Shown piece after piece: positions 1 through 5,239 of a stretch of DNA of 7,239 nt. Where the stretch lies: positions 1-7,239 of the forward strand of contig JBJXDS010000277.1 in assembly GCA_046154525.1 (NCBI GenBank), read 5' to 3'. The stretch's first letter is position 1, and each line of letters begins with the position of its first letter. Under the pieces are notes generated by a model. That model had not been told where the DNA came from. It ran no database searches and was given only the letters and a program-made list of their open reading frames with translations. This DNA is from JABWCE01 sp046154525. GTDB taxonomy: Bacteria; Bacteroidota; Bacteroidia; NS11-12g; UBA9320. A program made the translations under genes and the position numbers.

Positions 1-1401
1 TAACGTGGTTCCTCTCACTACCGAATCGTCCATTACCACTAAGGTGTCTTGTTGGTTTTTAACTAAACCGTAAGTAACATCATAAGCCTCACCTACCAAA
101 TCGTCCCGATCTTTGCCCTGACTAATAAACGTCCGCATTTTAGCATCTTTTATTAATAATTTTTCAAGGCGGGGCAATACCGAAATAATTTCGGAAATAT
201 TAGCTGGTGTGGCACTTGAGCCCAGTTTAGTTAATTCATTAATTTTCGAAGTGTTTAGATATTCATTAACTCCATCCAATAAACCATAATATGCTGTAGA
301 TGCCGAATTAGGAATATAGGAAAAAACAGTAGTTTTAAAATCAAAATTTACTTTTCTTAATACTTCTTTACTAAGCAGTTTTCCTAATTGCTTTCTTTCC
401 TGATATATATCGGCATCGCTGGCCCTTGAAAAATAAATCCTTTCAAATGAACAACTTTTCTTTTCTACCGGAGGTAAAATATTTACTTCCTTTACCTCAC
501 CACTTCGTTTTATTATTAAAGCATTTCCCGGCTGAAGTTCTTTTATATCAAGCCTTTTAAAATTTAGGGCTGTTTGAATAGCTGGCCGTTCGCTGGCTAT
601 TACAAATATTTCATCATCTTCACAATAAAAACATGGGCGGATTCCGGCAGGGTCACGAATTACAAATGCATCGCCATGGCCAAGCATACCAACCATATTA
701 TAACCCCCATCCACATTTTTGAAAGAGCGTTTTAAAATGTTTTCAATGTCCAATTCGCTTTTAATTTTTTCAGCTATTTCCAAATGGGTCAATCCCTGAT
801 TTCGGTATTTGCGGAAAACCGATTCGTTTTCTTCATCAATAAAATGACCAATTTTTTCCAGCATGGTCACATTATCCGATATTTCTTTAGGATGCTGACC
901 AAGTTCAATCAAATGCTGAAACATCTCATCCACATTGGTCATATTATAATTACCGGCCAATACAAGGTTCCGGCTCATCCAGTTATTTTGTCTTAAAAAA
1001 GGATGGATGTGTTCTATAGAGTTTCCTCCATGGGTGCCATAACGGAGATGACCAATGAGTAATTCGCCGGCATAGGCAAAATTATCCTTCAACCATTCTA
1101 TATCATCTACTTTTTGGGGGTCTAATGAATCGTATTTTACTTTTATTTCATTAAACATATCGGCTACTGCATTTTTACTGATGCTCCGTTTTCGGGCAAT
1201 ATAGCGTTTGCCATATTTTGGGTCCAGTTTTATCACCCCAATCCCCGCCCCGTCCTGGCCACGGTTTAGCTGTTTGGCCATGAGCAATTGCAATCTTTTT
1301 AGCCCAAAAAGTGAAGTCCCGTATTTGTCGCGGTAATATTCCAACGGTTTTTTAAGCCTTATAAAGGCTATTCCACACTCATGCTTTATGGGGTCACTCA
1401 T
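1..1401 (-). CDS. purF: PurF-like amidophosphoribosyltransferase, partial (C-terminus beyond window)
   Basis: This enzyme family makes 5-phosphoribosylamine from PRPP and glutamine, the first committed step of purine synthesis, in the cytoplasm. The visible 467 codons start at the ATG complementary to 1399-1401 and stay open to the window edge. Cys9 (context HECGIAF) is the expected N-terminal nucleophile after removal of a short propeptide. Class II glutaminase motifs follow: RGQDGAGI at 47-54, HLRYGTHG at 118-125 and DPAGIRP at 250-256. Next come CSFERIYFSR at 317-326 and the PRPP loop DDSVVRGTT at 458-466. That loop lies roughly 90 residues later than in E. coli PurF, so this is a long variant, as I recall from Bacteroidetes genomes at about 630 residues. 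Catalytic motifs are intact. It is divergent from tilS. The family is secure; whether it is the only purF or a paralogue cannot be told here. Confidence -1.
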   Translation of the reverse strand, partial: MSDPIKHECGIAFIRLKKPLEYYRDKYGTSLFGLKRLQLLMAKQLNRGQDGAGIGVIKLDPKYGKRYIARKRSISKNAVADMFNEIKVKYDSLDPQKVDDIEWLKDNFAYAGELLIGHLRYGTHGGNSIEHIHPFLRQNNWMSRNLVLAGNYNMTNVDEMFQHLIELGQHPKEISDNVTMLEKIGHFIDEENESVFRKYRNQGLTHLEIAEKIKSELDIENILKRSFKNVDGGYNMVGMLGHGDAFVIRDPAGIRPCFYCEDDEIFVIASERPAIQTALNFKRLDIKELQPGNALIIKRSGEVKEVNILPPVEKKSCSFERIYFSRASDADIYQERKQLGKLLSKEVLRKVNFDFKTTVFSYIPNSASTAYYGLLDGVNEYLNTSKINELTKLGSSATPANISEIISVLPRLEKLLIKDAKMRTFISQGKDRDDLVGEAYDVTYGLVKNQQDTLVVMDDSVVRGTTL

Positions 1402-1410
1402 TTTGTGATG

Positions 1411-1440
1411 CAAAGTTAAGGTTTTTTGCAACTTCTCAAG
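1411..1440 (-). promoter_or_regulatory. Candidate Bacteroidetes-type promoter for the purF-like gene
   Basis: On the minus strand, TAACTTTG (1418 down to 1411) matches the Bacteroidetes -7 consensus TAnnTTTG at every fixed position. CTTG at 1440-1437 lies 18 bases upstream, in the range expected for the -33 TTG/TTTG element. Transcription would begin only a few bases before the ATG at 1401, so the leader would be very short. The match is visible in the sequence; use as a promoter is inferred. Confidence -1.
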
Positions 1441-1446
1441 AGTATA

Positions 1447-1557
1447 AATAGGAATGCTGATGACACAGATTTAATAAGATTAGGTAAGATTTTTATACCA
1501 TTCTTTTTTTTTAAATCATTTTTATCATAACAAACCCGCGTCATTTGCGCTCCTATT
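1447..1557. repeat. Long imperfect inverted repeat in the divergent intergenic region
   Basis: The left arm (1447 to about 1493) and the reverse complement of the right arm (1557 down to about 1513) align over about 45 bases with roughly two thirds identity and one single-base gap. The outer seven bases, AATAGGA, are identical. Later shared blocks are ATGA (1460-1463 and 1541-1544) and GATTT near the loop. Most mismatches in the outer half are A in the left arm against G in the right-arm complement, which would give G-U pairs in a minus-strand RNA. The AT-rich loop is about 19 bases. It resembles dispersed palindromic intergenic repeats that I recall from Bacteroidetes genomes, but other copies cannot be checked here. 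It encodes no protein. Confidence -1.
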
Positions 1558-1630
1558 CATTTTATTATTTCAAAATTAACAATCCGAAAAATGCGGTATT
1601 CCGATTTCAAAATATCATTTTTGTGCTACG

Positions 1631-2962
1631 ATGGATTTTTTGCACCGGATTGATAGATTTATCAGTAAACACAAACTGATAAATGAAACCGACACCTTAT
1701 TGGTAACAGTAAGTGGGGGTATGGATTCCATGTTTTTGGTGCATTATTTTATTACTAACAATTACAAAATAGCTGTGGCCCATTGTAATTTTAGATTGCG
1801 GGGAATGGAAAGTGACTTGGATGAACAGTTAGTTAAATCCTATTGCGAAGCAAAAAAAGTAAAATTGCATGTTATGAGATTTGAAACAGACATTTACTCA
1901 AAAGACAATGGAATTTCAACACAAATGGCAGCAAGGGATTTGCGTTACCATTGGTTTAATGAACTTTGCCAAGCTGAAAACTATACTAAAATTGTAACTG
2001 CCCATCACAAAACAGATAATATCGAAACTATTTTGTTAAACCAATTGCGGGGAACGGGACTTAAAGGTTTAGAAGGAATTTCAGTCGTTTCAGGAAATAA
2101 AATTCGTCCTTTACTTTGCCTTACTCGAGACGAAATTGAAAAGGTGGTAAAAGAATTAAGCATTAATTACCGCGAAGACAGCAGTAACCAAAGCAATAAA
2201 TATCAAAGAAACCGATTGCGGCTAAATGTATTACCTGAACTAAAAAAAATTAATCCCGATTTTGAAAATACGTTTCAGGCAAATGCTGAAATAGCCAGGC
2301 AAGCCAATGGGTTCATCCACTTTTTTATGGATAAAATAAAAAAGGAAATTGTTGTAAAAATCCAGAATTCCACATTTGTAAGTATAGAAAAATTAGTGAA
2401 TTTGCCCGAACCAAAATTTGTACTTTTTAACATTCTGGCTGAGTTGGGGTTTAAAGACGCGGATGTGGAAGATATTTTTAAATCATTAACCGACATTTCA
2501 GGAAAGCAGTTTTTTTCAACTACCCATCGTTTGGTGAAGGACCGGGAACAGTTAATTATTGAACCTATTTTAACTCAAAACCTACAAACAGTTGAAATAC
2601 ATGAAAAAACAAAGGCCATAACTACACCTCACCATTATTGGCACTTTCAAATTTTAACATCAAATTTCCAAATTCCAAATTCCAATTTCCAGGCCCATCT
2701 TGATTTTGAAAAATTAAAGTTCCCCCTAACCATACGTCCATGGCAAAACGGTGATAAAATAAAGCCTTTAGGCATGAAAGGCTATAAAAAGGTGAGTGAT
2801 ATATTGATTGATAAAAAACTATCCTTGTTGGATAAAGAAAAAACATGGGTGATTTTTTCGGGTAATGAAATAGCATGGGTAAGTAAATTGGTGGTGAGTG
2901 ATGATTTTAAAATAAATCCTGAAACAATAAAGGTTCTACTAATAAGTTTAAAACCCATTTAA
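1631..2962 (+). CDS. tilS: tRNA(Ile)-lysidine synthase TilS
   Basis: TilS attaches lysine to C34 of the CAU-anticodon tRNA-Ile using ATP. This changes both decoding (AUA) and charging (Ile), and the gene is usually essential. The 443-residue length fits the family (E. coli about 430). The N-terminal PP-loop ATPase motif SGGMDS is at 28-33, followed by AHCNFRLRG at 50-58 and TAHHKTDNIET at 123-133. The conserved YREDSSNQ (180-187) and RNRLRLNVLPEL (193-204) follow. The C-terminal TilS domain starts near 367 with TIRPWQNGDKI and continues through GMKGYKKVSD at 381-390. Residues about 344-354 are encoded by a short tandem repeat lying in the linker before that domain. The ATG at 1631 is the first in frame close to the conserved start. 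A near-match to the -7 element, CATTTTTG, ends 7 bases before it, with no clear -33 partner. It is probably a monocistronic transcript. Confidence -1.
   Translation: MDFLHRIDRFISKHKLINETDTLLVTVSGGMDSMFLVHYFITNNYKIAVAHCNFRLRGMESDLDEQLVKSYCEAKKVKLHVMRFETDIYSKDNGISTQMAARDLRYHWFNELCQAENYTKIVTAHHKTDNIETILLNQLRGTGLKGLEGISVVSGNKIRPLLCLTRDEIEKVVKELSINYREDSSNQSNKYQRNRLRLNVLPELKKINPDFENTFQANAEIARQANGFIHFFMDKIKKEIVVKIQNSTFVSIEKLVNLPEPKFVLFNILAELGFKDADVEDIFKSLTDISGKQFFSTTHRLVKDREQLIIEPILTQNLQTVEIHEKTKAITTPHHYWHFQILTSNFQIPNSNFQAHLDFEKLKFPLTIRPWQNGDKIKPLGMKGYKKVSDILIDKKLSLLDKEKTWVIFSGNEIAWVSKLVVSDDFKINPETIKVLLISLKPI
2661..2692 (+). repeat. Short heptamer tandem repeat (CAAATTC-type) inside tilS
   Basis: About four units of a 7-base pattern run head to tail: CAAATTTC (8 bases), CAAATTC, CAAATTC, CAATTTC, then CA. 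They encode the low-complexity peptide SNFQIPNSNFQ (344-354). A partial related unit, TCAAATTTTAACA, lies just before it. The reading frame is kept. The repeat sits between the TilS middle region and its C-terminal domain, where an insertion could be tolerated. Confidence -1.
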
Positions 2963-3017
2963 CTTTTTTATCAAGTACATCTTATCGGTGTGAATTATGT
3001 AACAATTTAAAAAAGTT
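2961..3017 (+). other. AT-only inverted repeat after tilS, possible weak terminator
   Basis: AACTTTTTTA at 2961-2970, overlapping the tilS stop codon, is perfectly complementary to TAAAAAAGTT at 3008-3017. The 37-base loop and the almost pure A/T stem make this a poor terminator. No better candidate was seen between tilS and the lipoprotein gene, so limited read-through from tilS is possible. Confidence -1.
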
Positions 3018-3045
3018 GTGTAATATCCTGCTATTATGCTGTTTT

Positions 3046-3053
3046 TACTTTTG
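3046..3053 (+). promoter_or_regulatory. Candidate -7 promoter element for the lipoprotein gene
   Basis: TACTTTTG matches TAnnTTTG exactly and lies 40 bases before the ATG at 3094, giving a plausible AT-rich leader of about 35 bases. A well-placed -33 TTG is missing: the nearest TTG, at 3016-3018, is 27 bases upstream, which is longer than usual. The element supports the ATG at 3094 over any start further upstream. Confidence -1.
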
Positions 3054-3093
3054 TGGAATGATAAAATTAATAAATAACACAAAATTTAAAATT

Positions 3094-3915
3094 ATGAAAC
3101 ACTCTAGCAGAGCAACTTTTATTATGGCAGCAATTTGCCTTGCTTCTATTTTTACAGGCTGTAAGGACGAAGATGACCCAATTATTGAACCCAATCCTGT
3201 TATTGCGGTTACCTCACCTACGGATGGTGCTTCTCAAATTTCAGGTACCTCTGTAAATTTAGCTTTTGCAGTTAACAGCAGCAATGGACTTAAAAAAATT
3301 GTTGTAAAATTTAAATCGGCTACCGGAAATGAAACCACAAAATTTGACACGACCCTTGGCAGCCAACCAACCACTTTTAATTTTTCAAGAAATTACACAG
3401 TAGGTTCCATTGGAACCGAAACGTATACCATAGTGGTAACAGATAAAAAAGATAACATTGAAACAAAATCGGTTAACATTAAATCAATAACTGGTTTTGC
3501 GGCAGAAGATTTTGGCACCTTCTTTCACATTCTTGGTTCTAATCCTGGAGCCTTTGACATAGTAAAAGGAGAACAGCGTGTTATTACTGATTCGGACAAC
3601 GATAAAGATATGGTGAACACCAACGGAGCAGGAGTTTTTACCGGTGGATGGATGGCCAAAAACAGTACCATGTTTGTTAAGGCCGTTGGTTTTGATTATA
3701 GCAGTGGAACAGTTAATGAAGCGAAAAATATATATGCAGCCGGTTCTCCAAATGCTACAGTTTCAACGCCACTAAACGGCGATATTTATATCTCCAAATT
3801 AAGAGGAACAGAAACCTATGTGATTATTAAAATAATTGCTAACGAACCTACGAATGATGAGTGTGGATGCACCAACAAAGGAAAATTGACCTTTAATTTT
3901 AAAAAGAGTTTATAA
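3094..3915 (+). CDS. Surface-type lipoprotein, Ig-like domain plus uncharacterised C-terminal domain
   Basis: The 273-residue protein begins with a lipoprotein signal peptide: basic start MKHSSR, hydrophobic stretch 8-20, then FTGC with lipidated Cys23. The next residues, KDEDD (24-28), fit the Lys plus acidic export signal that sends Bacteroidetes lipoproteins to the outer face of the outer membrane. Residues about 35-130 look like an Ig/cadherin-type beta sandwich (VIAVTSPTDG near the start, TYTIVVTDKKDN at 110-121). Residues about 133-273 form a second beta-rich region with an Asp-rich turn, TDSDNDKDM (165-173), of the kind that can bind calcium. It also has a close Cys pair at 257 and 259, and GDIYISKLRGTETYVIIKI at 229-247. 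I do not recognise this domain. The frame extends upstream to a TTG at 3016, but the ATG at 3094 puts the signal peptide at the N-terminus. Function is unknown; a binding or structural envelope role is a guess. Confidence -1.
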   Translation: MKHSSRATFIMAAICLASIFTGCKDEDDPIIEPNPVIAVTSPTDGASQISGTSVNLAFAVNSSNGLKKIVVKFKSATGNETTKFDTTLGSQPTTFNFSRNYTVGSIGTETYTIVVTDKKDNIETKSVNIKSITGFAAEDFGTFFHILGSNPGAFDIVKGEQRVITDSDNDKDMVNTNGAGVFTGGWMAKNSTMFVKAVGFDYSSGTVNEAKNIYAAGSPNATVSTPLNGDIYISKLRGTETYVIIKIIANEPTNDECGCTNKGKLTFNFKKSL

Positions 3916-3935
3916 TTTTTTAGTTAATATTTTTT

Positions 3936-3972
3936 AAAACAGCTCTGGTTTAGTTAACGGGGCTGTTTTTTT
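3936..3972 (+). terminator. Intrinsic terminator after the lipoprotein gene
   Basis: AAAACAGC (3936-3943) pairs perfectly with GCTGTTTT (3962-3969). The stem is extended inward by a T-G wobble (3944/3961) and a C-G pair (3945/3960). The stem runs into a T tract, 3966-3972. It lies 20 bases after the stop codon and separates the lipoprotein gene from the carbohydrate cassette. On the minus strand the T run is only four long, so termination in that direction would be weaker. Confidence -1.
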
Positions 3973-4192
3973 ATTTTAAGAATTAAAAAATGCTTCTGCT
4001 TCCGAGTCCACCTTCCATCCATATATCATTACCCGTGGACAAAGGCTGGGAAGTTATGCTATGAACACTCGGTAGGGGTAAATTAACATTAGATACACTC
4101 ATAACTTACTGTGAAGGATATAAGTTATATGAACAATTATGTAATATTTAAAACTATGGCCTAACCCACCTTTACATTTCTTTTAATAAGCA
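3973..4192. other. Intergenic spacer upstream of the GH130 gene
   Basis: No convincing gene is seen. The stretch holds a small inverted repeat: ATAACTTA at 4101-4108 and TAAGTTAT at 4121-4128, with a 12-base loop. It also holds a near-match to the -7 promoter element, TACATTTC (4173-4180), 12 bases before the GH130 ATG, differing from TAnnTTTG only in the last base and lacking an obvious -33 partner. The part from about 3990 to 4080 is less AT-rich than its surroundings and reads open on the minus strand for 39 codons (4102 down to 3983, MSVSNV to SRSIF). That short ORF has no clear promoter or ribosome binding site and matches nothing I recognise, so it is not called as a gene. Confidence -1.
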
Positions 4193-5239
4193 ATGATAGA
4201 GGTAAAAAAAGAAGGCATTATACTTAACAAAACCGAATTGGGTTTTGAAAATGAAGGGGTGTTAAACCCGGCTGCAATAAGAGATGGTGATTATGTTCAC
4301 CTGTTTTACAGGGCTGTGAGCAAAGGCAATTATTCCAGCATTGGATATTGCAAATTAAAAGGCCCTTTAGAGGTGGAAGAACGGATGGAATCGCCGGTAA
4401 TTTTTCCGCAATTAGATTCCGAATCACACGGTGTGGAAGACCCCCGAATTGTTAAGATTGATGATTTATATTACCTCACCTATACAGCGTATGACGGTGT
4501 GAATGCTTTGGGTGCTTTGGCTACCTCTAAAGATTTACGAAATTTTGAAAAGCTGGGAATAATAGCTCCTCAAATTACCTATGATTAGTTTAGCCGTCTG
4601 GCCGAATCCAAAGGAGTAATTAATGAAAAATATCTGCGCTACAATGAGCAGTGGAGAATTAGCGAGAAGCAAGGCAAAAAAGTCTTTCTTTGGGATAAGA
4701 ATTTAATTTTTTTCCCAAGGAGGATTAATGGCAAATTGTTTTTTCTTCACCGCATAAGGCCCGATATACAAATAGTGGCTGTAAATAGTTTGGCCGAACT
4801 AACAAAGGAATTTTGGCAAAATTATTTCTTGCATTTAGAGCAGAGCTGTGTAGTGCTAACCCCAAAATACAGGCACGAGGTTAGTTATATTGGTGGTGGT
4901 TGCCCACCAATAGAAACCGAACACGGCTGGTTGCTAATATATCATGGAGTGCACGATACCATAAAAGGATTTGTTTATTCAGCTTGCGCAGCATTACTGG
5001 ATTTGCAAAATCCTCAAAAAGAAATTGCCAGACTACCATATCCTTTGTTTAAACCTGAATTTGATTGGGAACTGAAAGGCGAAGTAAATAATGTGTGTTT
5101 CCCTACTGGCACCGCCTTGTTTGATGATACCCTTTATATTTACTATGGTGCAGCCGATGAAAGAATTGCCTGTGCTTCGGTTAGCCTGTCTTTATTAGTA
5201 AAAGAATTATTACGTAATCCCGCATTTAATGAAAATTGA
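4193..5239 (+). pseudogene. GH130 family beta-mannoside phosphorylase/hydrolase, interrupted by in-frame TAG
   Basis: GH130 enzymes split beta-mannosides, mostly by phosphorolysis that releases mannose 1-phosphate; automated pipelines sometimes mislabel them as pesticidal proteins. The five-bladed propeller family is recognised from NPAAIRDGD (25-33), GVEDPRI (80-86, with the conserved acidic Asp83) and TYTAYDG (96-102). After the stop come HRIRP (186-190), IGGGCPPIE (233-241), YHGV (250-253), FPTGTALFDD (303-312) and YYGAADERIA (317-326). Codon 132 (4586-4588) is TAG, but the same frame then reads conserved family sequence to a TGA at 5237. Without the stop the product would be 348 residues, a normal length. 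The 131-residue product that would be made lacks most of the propeller and the substrate-binding half, so it is almost surely inactive. Relatives as I recall them have Glu after the TYD, so GAG to TAG is the likely change. The end overlaps the downstream glycosyltransferase by 11 bases. A sequencing error or stop read-through cannot be excluded. Confidence -1.
4586..4588 (+). other. In-frame amber stop in the GH130 gene
   Basis: TAG follows TAT GAT (Tyr130, Asp131) and precedes TTT AGC CGT CTG, which continues as FSRLAESKGVINEKY without any shift of frame. One base change from GAG (Glu) explains it. The three complete genes or frames in the window end in TAA, TAA and TGA, so nothing here shows that TAG is reassigned as a sense codon. 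Confidence -1.

Noticed and set aside
784..996. Plus-strand open frame of 70 codons
   Set aside because: It is antisense to the well-conserved glutaminase region of the PurF-like gene.
2275..2876. Two minus-strand open frames of 73 and 84 codons
   Set aside because: Both lie opposite tilS and have no recognisable protein features.
3016..3093. Longer lipoprotein start at TTG 3016
   Set aside because: It would put 26 extra residues before a proper lipoprotein signal peptide, and the candidate -7 promoter element lies inside this stretch.
4101..4128. 8-bp inverted repeat as an operator or riboswitch
   Set aside because: It is a short A/T stem with a 12-base loop and no T tract or recognisable aptamer; AT-rich DNA yields such repeats by chance.
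4224..4427. Minus-strand open frame of 67 codons
   Set aside because: It is a shadow of the GH130 coding sequence.
4717..4730. AAGGAGG followed 4 bases later by ATG, which looks like a strong ribosome binding site that could restart the broken GH130 gene
   Set aside because: The ATG is in a different frame and reaches a stop after nine codons. The purine run simply encodes the PRR of the conserved PRRINGK segment, and Bacteroidetes rarely rely on such sites.
4736..5239. Independent 167-residue gene starting at TTG 4736
   Set aside because: It is in the same frame as the upstream GH130 part and begins in the middle of conserved family sequence, so it is the second half of the interrupted gene.
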